From assembly GCA_902763535.1 (NCBI GenBank), contig CACWSG010000004.1:113595-177594 (forward strand): a stretch of 64,000 nucleotides of DNA, in the 5' to 3' direction. The notes under the pieces were generated by a model. It had not been told where the DNA came from. It did not search any database and was given only the letters and a program-made list of their open reading frames with translations. The stretch is from an uncultured Pseudomonadota bacterium. Lineage in GTDB: Bacteria; Pseudomonadota; Alphaproteobacteria; RF32; CAG-239. Position numbers and translations under genes: made by a program. Of this stretch, positions 27,460 to 35,505 are shown piece by piece. How positions within the stretch are numbered: position 1 is the first letter of the stretch; every line of letters begins with the position of its first letter.

Positions 27460-29019
27460 CTAATATTTTAATTTGTATAACTCAACCGAAACCGAGGAAT
27501 TAGTTAACATTTTATCTCCCAAATAATCTTTTTCTTCATCACTTACAGTGTCAGCTATTTTTTTCACCATTACAATTTCATTGTTGTAAACATGCTCAAA
27601 CAAATCTTTTATGTAAACATCATCAACCGCATCTCCTTCAATCGGCATGATAACACAACAAGTGCGCAAGATTAACTTTTCTTCGTCATTATTATCATCC
27701 ATACATAATGAAATCTCTTTCAGGCATTCACTGGCAAATTTGACAGCATCTTGTGGGGTTGTAAAATCAACCGAAGTAATTCCGCCGGCTTCAATCATGT
27801 TAAATCCGGCATATTTACCGGTGAGATTGGTTGTAATGGTACGAATTGCTTCACTGGTATTAGCAGCAATTTTATCTTGATCAGGTAAATTCGTATCCAA
27901 AAATTTTAGGTCGCTTTTGATGTTTACGCGACAACGTATCCCGACAGCAGAGGGATCTTGATTTTCCTCTTGAGGCAGAGAAACTTTGTCATTGTCTGAG
28001 GCATACAAAGCTTCCCATTTATCAAAAGCATCGTTTAAAACTTGAATATACAGTTTTTGATCAGAAATAATCTGATGCATCAAGTATGCTCCGATACCGG
28101 TCAAATAAATAGCAACTTTGTTATCACTAAAGCTTTGCTTAGTTTCATAGAATTCTTCTAAGTTGGTGTCCTGACCATCTATAATGCGAAAAGCTTCAAA
28201 CAAAATTGAATTAGCTTCAGTAAGTTTCAGTCCTCCGTAACGAGCTAACTCCAAACATCCTCCGAATACCAGCAGTTTTACACCTAATCTGGTGTTTTGT
28301 TTTTGTAGAGCTGTTCGCACATTCAAATTGGATAATATTTCACTCAAGTAATAAACCAAATACTGCTTATATTCAAGCGGCGCTTCCGGATATGACCCTG
28401 CCACCATGGTTTTGGGATCGCCATTAATATTAAAAGCCTTAACCAGAGATTTTGCTTTATCAAAAAAGAATTCTTCAGTTATATTTTCATCATTTTCTTT
28501 GTCTTGCGGCAGAAAAATATACCAAGGAATATTTTTGAGAACCAAAGGAATCGCCATAGCCAAAAATATGATGAAAAATACGAAGAACATTAGGGTTTGA
28601 TTGTCTTTTTCATCTGTGAATGTTTCTAAGATAGGAAACAACAGGCTGACAAATATATTGGCAAATATAAGGCTTATAACAATCAATACAATGAATTTTA
28701 TAATTGCTTTATAGATATTGCGCCGACTGTCAGCAATATCTTGAACAACTTCGCTGGACGATTTTTGATAATCAATTCGATTTAAGCTTTTGTGAGTTCC
28801 CTTCTTTTTGCTCAGGTTGCTGACATATTCAACCGTTTCGCTGTATGTATTATCTTCCAGCTCAAAAGTTTCGCGAATTATCTTAACCTTAAAAGAAGCA
28901 GATTCGTTTTCTTTGGCCAGCCGATATGCTTGCGAGCGCTGATCCATCGTAAAACGCTCCAAAAGTTGCCAACCGCCTCCGGAATCGGCATAAACCTCAT
29001 AATGCGATATCTTTGTCAT
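27460..29019 (-). CDS. Membrane protein of unknown function, 519 residues, possible cyclase-like C-terminal domain
   Basis: Residues 1-65 form a small alpha/beta domain (HYEVYADSGGGWQLLERFT) that I associate with alphaproteobacterial cyclase-homology proteins. Two membrane helices follow at about 108-130 and 143-163. A helical region of some 170 residues comes next, and then a C-terminal domain (about 355-519) with an alternating pattern that vaguely resembles class III nucleotidyl cyclases. I see none of the expected metal-binding aspartates or transition-state residues, so cyclase activity should not be assumed. It is monocistronic, between trcR and rpmE. Confidence 0.78.
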   Translation of the reverse strand: MTKISHYEVYADSGGGWQLLERFTMDQRSQAYRLAKENESASFKVKIIRETFELEDNTYSETVEYVSNLSKKKGTHKSLNRIDYQKSSSEVVQDIADSRRNIYKAIIKFIVLIVISLIFANIFVSLLFPILETFTDEKDNQTLMFFVFFIIFLAMAIPLVLKNIPWYIFLPQDKENDENITEEFFFDKAKSLVKAFNINGDPKTMVAGSYPEAPLEYKQYLVYYLSEILSNLNVRTALQKQNTRLGVKLLVFGGCLELARYGGLKLTEANSILFEAFRIIDGQDTNLEEFYETKQSFSDNKVAIYLTGIGAYLMHQIISDQKLYIQVLNDAFDKWEALYASDNDKVSLPQEENQDPSAVGIRCRVNIKSDLKFLDTNLPDQDKIAANTSEAIRTITTNLTGKYAGFNMIEAGGITSVDFTTPQDAVKFASECLKEISLCMDDNNDEEKLILRTCCVIMPIEGDAVDDVYIKDLFEHVYNNEIVMVKKIADTVSDEEKDYLGDKMLTNSSVSVELYKLKY

Positions 29020-29041
29020 TGCGAATCAATCTCATAGTTAT

Positions 29042-29076
29042 AAAAAAACCTGCACTCATAATATCAAGTGCAGGTT
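29042..29076 (-). terminator. Terminator of rpmE, leftward
   Basis: The 10-bp stem AACCTGCACT/AGTGCAGGTT with a 10-base loop and, on the minus strand, seven T residues lies just after the rpmE stop. Confidence 0.85.
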
Positions 29077-29098
29077 AACAAATCATAAATAACCCGAA

Positions 29099-29335
29099 TT
29101 ATTGAGCATCACTGTTAGTAAGACCAAAAGCACCGAATTTGCTCTTGAACTTTGACAGCTGACCGCCGGTATCAACCAAACGACGAACACCGGTCCATAC
29201 AGGATGTGATTTGGGATCAACTTCCAAATTAATAACATCACCGGCTTTACCCAAAGTCGAACGAGTTGTATACTTCTGTCCATCAGTCATAACATAAGTA
29301 ATCTCGTGATAATCAGGATGAATACCTTTTTTCAT
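29099..29335 (-). CDS. rpmE: 50S ribosomal protein L31
   Basis: The 78-residue protein begins [19 protein letters not shown], the L31 hallmark, and has the conserved HPVWTG segment. The zinc-binding cysteines of the E. coli type are absent, so this is a zinc-independent form that works without zinc supply. AGGAG lies upstream of the ATG, and the gene has its own terminator. Confidence 0.95.
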   Translation of the reverse strand: MKKGIHPDYHEITYVMTDGQKYTTRSTLGKAGDVINLEVDPKSHPVWTGVRRLVDTGGQLSKFKSKFGAFGLTNSDAQ

Positions 29336-29427
29336 CTTAAAACTCCTACAAAATTTGTTTCAATGACAATTTTATGCCTCTTATACATTAAGGTTTTAAA
29401 TAAGGCAAGCAAAAAGTTGTCTTTTTT

Positions 29428-30420
29428 TTAAATTTCTTTTAATTCAACACAGTTTACTTTCTTTGAATTGCCGGAAATATTAACTACTTTTATATTAAAA
29501 TTCTTGAATCCCTTCTTCAAAAGATAACTGCGAATTTCAATTGCGCGATTCAAAGTTATACGTTTTTTACGGAAACTATCGACTCCGTCATCAAAATTAT
29601 AGGCATATATGGCAATTTTTGAAGTCTTTTCGTTACTAAAGCCGCTGATAATTTTATCTAACAACTCCTGTTGTTCGACATTCAAAATATCGCTAGTATC
29701 CGCAAATCTTATAATTCCTTCTTGCGTTGCTGAATCGTCATCCTTTTCTGGCATAATGTTATCATTTTCTGCAGAAGAAACTGAATTTTCATCTGTTGAA
29801 TTATTTAATTCAGCCTTTTCTTCCGGAACTATCGTTTCATTTTTTATAGTCTTATCAGCCGGTTGTGAAGAACTTTCCGTGTTTTTTACAACCGATTCTT
29901 CTTTAGCATCTTTAATTTTTTGTGCGTTGTTTTCTTCGGCTATGGTTTCTTTGTTGACAGATAGCGCTTCTGCAATAATCGGTTTTTCTTCCGGTTTTAC
30001 ATAAAAAGAAGCTTCAGGTTGCTGTTCAACTGCTTGGGGAAGAGTTTTCTCAATCGGTTCAGCAACAGGTTCTCTGTCAACAACTACAACAAAATCGTCT
30101 TTTTCGCTTTTGGCAGTATCAACCTTAGGTAAGGTAACCTCTTTTTTTGCCGCATCAGATTTTTTAACGACCATCGACGATGTGGAATTTTCAGCCTTTA
30201 CGGTTGGTAAAGGCTTGGCTGTCTTAACCACATTTTTTTTCTTGACCTGATTGACGGGGCGTTTGGGCAAAACAGGGAATAAAGGTTCCTGTGCACTATA
30301 ATAACCTGCATCTAAGTTGTTCAACACGTCCAAATCGACCACAACTCCTTCTTCGGCTGATGCACCACAAGTCATCATGCTCGCAATTACCGATACAACA
30401 GATATCTTTCCCCAATGCAT
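29428..30420 (-). CDS. Exported protein with a long disordered linker and OmpA-like C-terminus
   Basis: A signal peptide (SVIASMMTCGASA) precedes 330 residues in total. Cleavage by signal peptidase I after ASA is likely, although TCGAS could be read as a weak lipobox. Residues 60-230 are Lys/Glu/Pro/Val-rich and disordered. The final 100 residues have the OmpA-like pattern: a strand, a helix, IAIYAYNFDD, a helix with RAIEIRSYLLKKG, then a closing strand. Such domains bind peptidoglycan, and the linker would span the periplasm. The family cannot be fixed further. Confidence 0.72.
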   Translation of the reverse strand: MHWGKISVVSVIASMMTCGASAEEGVVVDLDVLNNLDAGYYSAQEPLFPVLPKRPVNQVKKKNVVKTAKPLPTVKAENSTSSMVVKKSDAAKKEVTLPKVDTAKSEKDDFVVVVDREPVAEPIEKTLPQAVEQQPEASFYVKPEEKPIIAEALSVNKETIAEENNAQKIKDAKEESVVKNTESSSQPADKTIKNETIVPEEKAELNNSTDENSVSSAENDNIMPEKDDDSATQEGIIRFADTSDILNVEQQELLDKIISGFSNEKTSKIAIYAYNFDDGVDSFRKKRITLNRAIEIRSYLLKKGFKNFNIKVVNISGNSKKVNCVELKEI

Positions 30421-30435
30421 TGTGCCCTACCTTTA

Positions 30436-31206
30436 TTACAGTTTATACAAATCAAAAAGTTTTTTAGAAATTGTTTGGTTGCCGGATATGAAACCCATAG
30501 TGTCCCATATAGCTTTTATGTTTTCACTGCGATCATCATCCTGTTTGATAGCCAAATTTCTGCCGCCGGATTCTCTTACCAATAAAATTCCTGCTGCAAT
30601 TTGCGAAAAATCAGCTTTTTCACAAATTATACCATCGATTTGACCGGCAGCAACAGCCGCCAAATCAAGACTTGTGCAACCGAAATTGCGAATATTGTCA
30701 TTTTTTACATTTGCACAAATATTTGCATTGGTTGTAGAGATTAAAGATTTTGTCAAATCATTGCGTGCAGAAACTCTTAAGCGCAAGTGATTGCGCGAGC
30801 CTTCCTTAAATGCGCCATAGCCCTTGTCGGCAAAGAAAGTATCTCCCGTTGCCGGATTATATACCACAGCCGTCAAAACTTCGGTTCTTTTAACAATGGC
30901 TATGCTTATGGCAAAGTAAGGAATACCACGCATAAAGTTGACCTTTCCGTCCAACGGAGATACCACAAAACATTCTGTTATCGGCATATCTTTAGGATCT
31001 GCCACAATCGGAACATCAGAACGAAATTTGTTTAATTCAACCCTGAGTATCGTTGCGGTGCGCTCAATGGCGGCTTGAGTAAATTCTTCATGACCTTTGG
31101 GTGCCGATTGTAACTGTGTAAGCTCGGTGAAATCCCTGACCAATCCGACACCGGCTTTTTTAGCAATATTGTTTAATACTTCAAGATTGTGAGAAATATA
31201 AGTCAT
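30436..31206 (-). CDS. Inositol monophosphatase family protein lacking metal-binding residues
   Basis: The IMPase fold is plain: SPLDGKVNFMRGIPYFAIS matches the family's DPLDGTTNF motif, and ADFSQIAAGILLVRESGG matches WDxAAGxLLVREAGG. Yet metal ligands are replaced. The first Asp of motif 1 is Ser, its Thr is Lys, the Asp of WD is Ser, and the upstream EE pair is missing. A phosphatase reaction is therefore unlikely. E. coli SuhB works in transcription antitermination without needing catalysis, so a structural role is possible. The start overlaps the efp stop (TAATG), and this efp-IMPase order is common in alphaproteobacteria. Confidence 0.85.
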   Translation of the reverse strand: MTYISHNLEVLNNIAKKAGVGLVRDFTELTQLQSAPKGHEEFTQAAIERTATILRVELNKFRSDVPIVADPKDMPITECFVVSPLDGKVNFMRGIPYFAISIAIVKRTEVLTAVVYNPATGDTFFADKGYGAFKEGSRNHLRLRVSARNDLTKSLISTTNANICANVKNDNIRNFGCTSLDLAAVAAGQIDGIICEKADFSQIAAGILLVRESGGRNLAIKQDDDRSENIKAIWDTMGFISGNQTISKKLFDLYKL

Positions 31207-31769
31207 TATTTAGCTCTTTCAACATACGATGCATCAGCTGTTGCAACAACGATTTTGTCGCCGACTCCGACAAAAGGAGGAACGGTTGTGCGTACACCGT
31301 TATCCAATACTGCCGGTTTGTAAGATGACGAAACAGTCTGACCCTTAATTACAGGTTCGGTTTCCACAACTTCGCAAATAACTTGTATCGGCAACTCAAC
31401 CGAAATCGGCTTACCGTCAATAACGCTTACTTTAACTTCCATACCGTCAGTCATAAACGGACGAGAATCGCCCAATATATCTGATGGCATAACAAACTGT
31501 TCATAAGTATCGCTTTCCATAAAAGTCAAACCTGTGCCGTCTTCATATAAGAATTGGCAGTCTTTGGTTTCAACCATTAATTTTTCTACCATATCTTCAG
31601 TGCGGAAACGCTCATTGGTTTTAGTTCCTTCCTCAACCGATTTCATTTCAACCTGCATAAAAGCACCGCCCTTACCTGGTTTTACAAAGTTTGTCTTAAC
31701 GACTGTCCAAGGTTTTCCCTTGTATTCAATTACCCAACCGATACGAATAGAACCAGCTTGTTGTTTCAT
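31206..31769 (-). CDS. efp: Translation elongation factor P
   Basis: EF-P rescues ribosomes stalled on polyproline stretches. The three beta-barrel domains are intact, and the modification loop KPGKGGAFMQVEMK carries the lysine that is modified in many bacteria (residue about 34). A full length of 187 residues is obtained from the ATG at 31767-31769, which has AGGAG 8 bases upstream. A ten-codon longer frame is not needed. No epmA/epmB or earP is visible here. Confidence 0.95.
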   Translation of the reverse strand: MKQQAGSIRIGWVIEYKGKPWTVVKTNFVKPGKGGAFMQVEMKSVEEGTKTNERFRTEDMVEKLMVETKDCQFLYEDGTGLTFMESDTYEQFVMPSDILGDSRPFMTDGMEVKVSVIDGKPISVELPIQVICEVVETEPVIKGQTVSSSYKPAVLDNGVRTTVPPFVGVGDKIVVATADASYVERAK

Positions 31770-31833
31770 TTTATTAACTCCTGATATTAAATTACACAAA
31801 TATTTTAATTAGCAATAATATAAACTTATCTTT

Positions 31834-32340
31834 TTAGCAACCAGAATTTTCAAATTTTTTTGCATCAATTATCACAAAATCGGTTTTAACCTTATCCCAA
31901 GACGGCAAATCCGCCTCAAATTCAAGCGCTAAAGGTAACAAAAAAAGTTCGTTATACCAATCTATAAGTTCGGTGGCTTTTGCCAAATCATCAATTTTCA
32001 GCGCCACAAATTCCGGCTCTGTTTCGCTGGCCAGCATGGCTTCGTGCCGCCGAGGCGGAATTACTGCCCCCAAAGTTTTTTTGCCCAAACTTTCGCGCAA
32101 AGGTTTCAGCTGTGGTTTGACCGGTTTGGTTGCATCAATTTCTTTTACCACACCGTCAAGATTATGTTTTTTGCAAAATTCCAATTCATTATCACCTTGC
32201 GCCAAAACCATTTTGCCGGTATTAATCAGTTCATTGATTTTGCCGTCATTTAACGAGGTTTGAGCTATATAACAACAAATTTTATCATTGATGATAATTT
32301 TATCATTGTTTTGGTTGATTTTAAGTATTATCTGTGGCAT
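31834..32340 (-). CDS. Small ThiE/TenI-like protein, probably inactive as thiamine synthase
   Basis: The 168-residue protein has a half-barrel pattern like thiamine phosphate synthase. GDNELEFCKKHNLDGVV is followed by a long loop, PLRESLGKKTLGAVIPPRRHEAMLASETEPEFVAL (only the spaced landmarks PLRESLG and EAMLASE matter), and a final strand. It is shorter than ThiE (about 210), and the glycine-rich phosphate-binding motifs are not seen. It lies upstream of efp and the IMPase homologue, a position where alphaproteobacteria often have a ThiE-like gene. Enzyme activity is doubtful; this assignment is by pattern. Confidence 0.6.
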   Translation of the reverse strand: MPQIILKINQNNDKIIINDKICCYIAQTSLNDGKINELINTGKMVLAQGDNELEFCKKHNLDGVVKEIDATKPVKPQLKPLRESLGKKTLGAVIPPRRHEAMLASETEPEFVALKIDDLAKATELIDWYNELFLLPLALEFEADLPSWDKVKTDFVIIDAKKFENSGC

Positions 32341-32431
32341 AACTACCTTTAGTTATTGTAAAAGTTAAATTTGCATTTATGATGGCGTTGATAATAATGC
32401 AATATTTTTTAAAGTGAAAGAAAAATCCGCA

Positions 32432-32671
32432 ATGGAAGAGAATTTTTTTGATTTTGCTCAAACCAAAGAAGCCCTCAGTCAGTTATCGACTGACTTGGCG
32501 GTTTTGGATTCGGAAATAAAGAGCAAGTTAACGGAGTTGGATGTTGAACGCAAAAATCACCATAAAGCTATGTCTGAAAAAGATGCCAAATTGGAAAAAA
32601 TGAGCAAGACCATACAAGATACCGTTGCCAAGATTGATTCTATCACCGGATATATCAACGGAGTGCTCTAG
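32432..32671 (+). CDS. Small coiled-coil protein upstream of zapA
   Basis: The 79-residue protein is a single amphipathic helix, with heptads rich in Leu, Lys, Asp and Glu from about 10 to 70. It resembles the DUF4164-type small coiled-coil proteins found upstream of zapA in alphaproteobacteria. The ATG at 32432 is chosen; a GTG at 32414 is also in frame. It ends two bases before the zapA ATG, so the two are coupled, and a cell-division role is inferred only from that. Confidence 0.7.
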   Translation: MEENFFDFAQTKEALSQLSTDLAVLDSEIKSKLTELDVERKNHHKAMSEKDAKLEKMSKTIQDTVAKIDSITGYINGVL

Positions 32672-32672
32672 G

Positions 32673-33017
32673 ATGTCGCAGATAACCATTACTATCAATT
32701 CACGAGAATATCCGGTTGCCTGTGAAGACGGGCAAGAGCTTCGTATTATGCAATTAGCCGATGTTTTGGATGAAAAGGCCAAGCAACTGGCCGGAGATGC
32801 CGGACAAATCAGCGAAAGTTTGTTGTTGGCCATGGTCGGGTTGTTGTTGGCTGACGAGTTGAGCGAGTTGAAAAAAGGCAATATGTCCAAAGATGACGAT
32901 TCTTCCCGCCGCATAAATACTGCTGATATGTCAAAATTGGATGGTGAAATTGCCGCTGCTGTGCAAAATATCGACAGCGAAATAAAAAAACTTGCCAAGC
33001 AGTTAAGTTCGTTGTAG
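32673..33017 (+). CDS. zapA: Cell-division protein ZapA
   Basis: ZapA bundles FtsZ protofilaments at the Z-ring. The N-terminal globular head starts MSQITITINSREYPVACEDG, and a long coiled-coil C-terminus follows. A length of 114 residues is normal. The ATG lies one base after the stop of the coiled-coil gene; an in-frame extension upstream of it is discarded because it overlaps that gene. 6S RNA follows directly, the order known from E. coli and other proteobacteria. Confidence 0.92.
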   Translation: MSQITITINSREYPVACEDGQELRIMQLADVLDEKAKQLAGDAGQISESLLLAMVGLLLADELSELKKGNMSKDDDSSRRINTADMSKLDGEIAAAVQNIDSEIKKLAKQLSSL

Positions 33018-33025
33018 AATAAAAA

Positions 33026-33196
33026 ATGAAATTAGGAACTGCGCAATACGAGCGTTAAAGCAGGTCTTCCGAGCCAACAAAATTATAAAGGGAGCCGTCT
33101 CTGAACAAATCGTGGTTTGTTTATATGGCACCCACCTAAATGACCGGCGGTTCGTTTCAAGAATGTATAGGCACGGTTGAATGGTTCTAATTTTAT
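33026..33196 (+). ncRNA. ssrS: 6S RNA
   Basis: This 171-base RNA lies directly after zapA, its classical neighbour. Its ends pair: AAATTAGGAAC (33029-33039) with GGTTCTAATTT (33183-33193). That leaves a long interrupted hairpin with a large central bubble, the shape that mimics an open promoter and traps sigma-70 RNA polymerase in stationary phase. A strong terminator follows. The exact 5' end is estimated. Confidence 0.85.
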
Positions 33197-33228
33197 AAAA
33201 CCTCGCTGGCTTTCGGCGAGGTTTTTTG
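33197..33228 (+). terminator. Terminator of 6S RNA
   Basis: The 8-bp stem AACCTCGC/GCGAGGTT with a short loop and six T residues ends the 6S transcript 16 bases before ymdB. Confidence 0.88.
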
Positions 33229-33243
33229 TTATAGGGGGCAATT

Positions 33244-34026
33244 TTGAAAATAGTTTATTTGGGCGATATAGTTGCTCGTAGCGGTCGTGAAAAGGTTATT
33301 CAAACCATACCGCAAATAAAGCAGGATTGGCAAATGGATGCGTTGATAGTCAATGTTGACAATGTAGCGCATGGATTCGGTTGTACGCCCAAAATTGCCA
33401 AACAGCTTTTGGATGCCAAAGTTTCGGCAATTGTAACCGGTGATCATGTATGGAATCAAAAAGAGTTGTTGGAGTTTTTGAATGACAACAATCGCATAGT
33501 TCGTCCGCTTAATTACTCGGATAATTTGGCCGGAGTTGGTGCTCGGGTAATTCCGCTTGATTCGGGGCAAAAAATTTTGGTAGCCGAGGTTGTAGGGCGT
33601 GTATTTATGGAGACAGTAGAATCTCCGGTCATAAAAGTTGAGCAGCTTTTGCAAAAATACAAACTTGCCCGCGATGTTGATGCCATATTTATTGATATTC
33701 ATGCCGAGGCCACAGCTGAAAAACAAGCTTTTGCCCATTGTTTTGATGGCTGTGTTTCAGCCATTATCGGCTCTCATACTCATGTTCCAACCGCGGATGC
33801 AGTTATTTTGCCTAAAGGAACTGCTTATCAAACTGATGTTGGAATGTGTGGAAACTATGACAGCGTTATCGGTTTTGATGAAAAAGCTCCAATTGAACGT
33901 TTGCGTGACAAATCATCGCCCAGCCGCCTAGAACCCAAAGGCGGTAATGCGCAAATTTGCGGCGTTTTTATCGAAACGGACAACAAAACCGGTTTGGCCG
34001 TAAAAATAACTCCCTTTAAATATTAG
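33244..34026 (+). CDS. YmdB/TIGR00282-family metallophosphoesterase
   Basis: YmdB proteins are dinuclear-metal phosphodiesterases; B. subtilis YmdB hydrolyses cyclic nucleotides. MKIVYLGDIVARSG opens the fold, with DIHAEAT, GSHTHVPTAD and TDVGMCG further on. Two ligand positions differ: the usual NGENAAG reads NVDNVAHG (Glu to Asp) and GNHxWD reads GDHVWN (Asn to Asp). Activity may persist but metal choice could change. The start is a TTG with AGGGGG upstream. The 5-formyltetrahydrofolate cyclo-ligase gene usually found after 6S RNA is missing. Confidence 0.88.
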   Translation: MKIVYLGDIVARSGREKVIQTIPQIKQDWQMDALIVNVDNVAHGFGCTPKIAKQLLDAKVSAIVTGDHVWNQKELLEFLNDNNRIVRPLNYSDNLAGVGARVIPLDSGQKILVAEVVGRVFMETVESPVIKVEQLLQKYKLARDVDAIFIDIHAEATAEKQAFAHCFDGCVSAIIGSHTHVPTADAVILPKGTAYQTDVGMCGNYDSVIGFDEKAPIERLRDKSSPSRLEPKGGNAQICGVFIETDNKTGLAVKITPFKY

Positions 34027-34045
34027 AAGTAATACAAAATCATTA

Positions 34046-34493
34046 TCACGCTAAAGCGGATGAAAACGCCCCACTTGTCACCCCTGAGTGGTTTGCCAAA
34101 ACCACGAATTAGGGGTCTTCGAATTAATAAAATTGGAAGATGCCTTATTCGGACTGTAAGCAGTCCTCAGGCATGACACTAATGTATTATTGTCACCCCT
34201 GAGTGGTTTGCCAAAACCACGAATTAGGGGTCTACGATGTTTTTTAGGGTTTGGGATTGCGAGCCGAGCGGAATAAGCAAACAACGACAAGGCTGGCAAA
34301 GATTTGCTTTATGCGCCAATCGTCGGGCGCTTTAGTCGCCTGTAAGTTTGGCGCAGCCCTATGTCTTTGAGTTGTTTGCCCGCTAGGCGAACATCCCAAT
34401 GACTTTTGGACACTTTTGGTCACTCAAAAGTGTCAATAATATAAAAAAATCCGAAGATACCTAATTCGCTCGTTCCTCGCTCAAGGGGTGACA
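34046..34493. repeat. Modular palindromic repeat cluster 1 (X-Y-X-Z-W-Y/X)
   Basis: Two X elements (34076-34118 and 34191-34233) have outer arms ACCCCT/AGGGGT around an inner palindrome GTGGTTT-GCCA-AAACCAC. A Y element (34136-34178) has arms ATGCCT/AGGCAT around GGACTG/CAGTCC. These are followed by a Z element (34246-34400) and a W palindrome (34409-34434, arms GACACTTTTG/CAAAAGTGTC). Last is a hybrid (34453-34493) whose left half is Y-like and right half X-like. The cluster fills the gap between ymdB and the small ORF at 34461. Confidence 0.85.
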
Positions 34494-34664
34494 GTTTAAA
34501 TTTAATGATGTGTGATAACCATTTGATTTTACTGAATAAATATGGGGAGGGGTAACACTTTGCAGGGCAGTGCAAACATCACCTTGAGCAGACACGCCAA
34601 AACCCATCGTATAATCATACGATGAGCAACAAGCTCCCATAAATGTCTGCCCATAAACCAACAT
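34461..34664 (-). CDS. Possible small protein of 67 residues, 3' end inside a repeat
   Basis: A leftward frame with a consensus promoter 47 bases upstream of the ATG and AAAGGA 9 bases before it. The protein has no recognised family and includes a Cys pair (GACCSSYD). Its last nine codons (HPLSEERAN) come from the chimeric repeat at 34453-34493, so the repeat supplies its stop. The coding case rests on promoter and ribosome binding site. The alternative is a short non-coding RNA from the same promoter. Confidence 0.45.
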   Translation of the reverse strand: MLVYGQTFMGACCSSYDYTMGFGVSAQGDVCTALQSVTPPHIYSVKSNGYHTSLNLNCHPLSEERAN

Positions 34665-34710
34665 TCTTGTTAGTCCTTTCTATACTATTTTTGTTGCAAC
34701 TACTATAATA

Positions 34711-34739
34711 ATTATACCACATTTTTAAGGTCTATACAA
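34711..34739 (-). promoter_or_regulatory. Sigma-70-type promoter, leftward
   Basis: On the minus strand TTGTAT (34739-34734) and TATAAT (34716-34711) are separated by 17 bases. It points at the small ORF ending in the repeats. Confidence 0.6.
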
Positions 34740-34841
34740 TCCTAAAATGCGATTCGTTTTTCAACGAGTTAGCTTGAGTCTGACTCGTTTTAGTTAAGAT
34801 TCTCTAAACCCATTCGATTCGAATTTTTTTATTTTTAAGCA

Positions 34842-34872
34842 TAAAAAAACACCGCTTGTGTAAGCGGTGTTA
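34842..34872 (-). terminator. Terminator of rpoZ, leftward
   Basis: AACACCGCTT pairs with AAGCGGTGTT around a four-base loop, with T residues after it on the minus strand, 25 bases beyond the rpoZ stop. Confidence 0.88.
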
Positions 34873-34896
34873 GAGTTAGTGACTTTATGGTTAAGA

Positions 34897-35382
34897 TTAC
34901 TCTTCGAAATCATCACCATCAAAAGATTCATCGCCGAAAGATTCATCATCCATACCGGCATCAAAATCTGTATCGTCGCCACCTTCAATGTCTTCATTAT
35001 CATCCATGGCAGACATATCTTCATCACCGGAGTGAATTTGCATGGCATCACTGATTTCATCTTGCGAAATCAAACCGCTGAATTGCTCATCCAATTCGGA
35101 CAATTCGCGCTCAGCAGCCATAATCTCCAATTCTTCCTCTTCCGGTTCCTCAACATCAACAAATTTTTGCAATCCCATAACTAAAGAATGTTGCAATTCT
35201 TCAATATTAACCGTTCCCTCAGCAATTTCACGCAAGGCAACAACCGCATTTTTGTCGTTGTCACGATTAACGGTCAGAGCCGAACCAGCCGAAATATCTT
35301 TGGCGCGTTGTGCCGCAACCATCAATAATTCATAGCGATTAGGGATTTTATCAATACAATCTTCAACAGTAACACGAGCCAT
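34897..35382 (-). CDS. rpoZ: RNA polymerase omega subunit with a long acidic tail
   Basis: Omega promotes assembly of the beta' subunit. [20 protein letters not shown] and [22 protein letters not shown] are typical of alphaproteobacterial omega. The domain ends near residue 80. The remaining 80 residues are very acidic, and the last 45 are almost only Asp, Glu, Gly and Ser. At 161 residues it is longer than the roughly 120-130 usual in the class. ppGpp synthase spoT is often next to rpoZ but is not here. Confidence 0.93.
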   Translation of the reverse strand: MARVTVEDCIDKIPNRYELLMVAAQRAKDISAGSALTVNRDNDKNAVVALREIAEGTVNIEELQHSLVMGLQKFVDVEEPEEEELEIMAAERELSELDEQFSGLISQDEISDAMQIHSGDEDMSAMDDNEDIEGGDDTDFDAGMDDESFGDESFDGDDFEE

Positions 35383-35505
35383 TTTATTATTCCTTACATA
35401 TTAAAAGAGAATCCGTTTTTTCAAATTCACAACATCTATAAAACAAAAAAGTTTTTAAATGCAAGAAAAAAATGAATTTATTATGCAATATCAATAAGAT
35501 AAATT

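Noticed and set aside
34046..34493. CRISPR array from the recurring repeats
   Set aside because: Copies are inverted pairs with palindromic middles, spacers are short and conserved rather than unique, and no cas gene is present.
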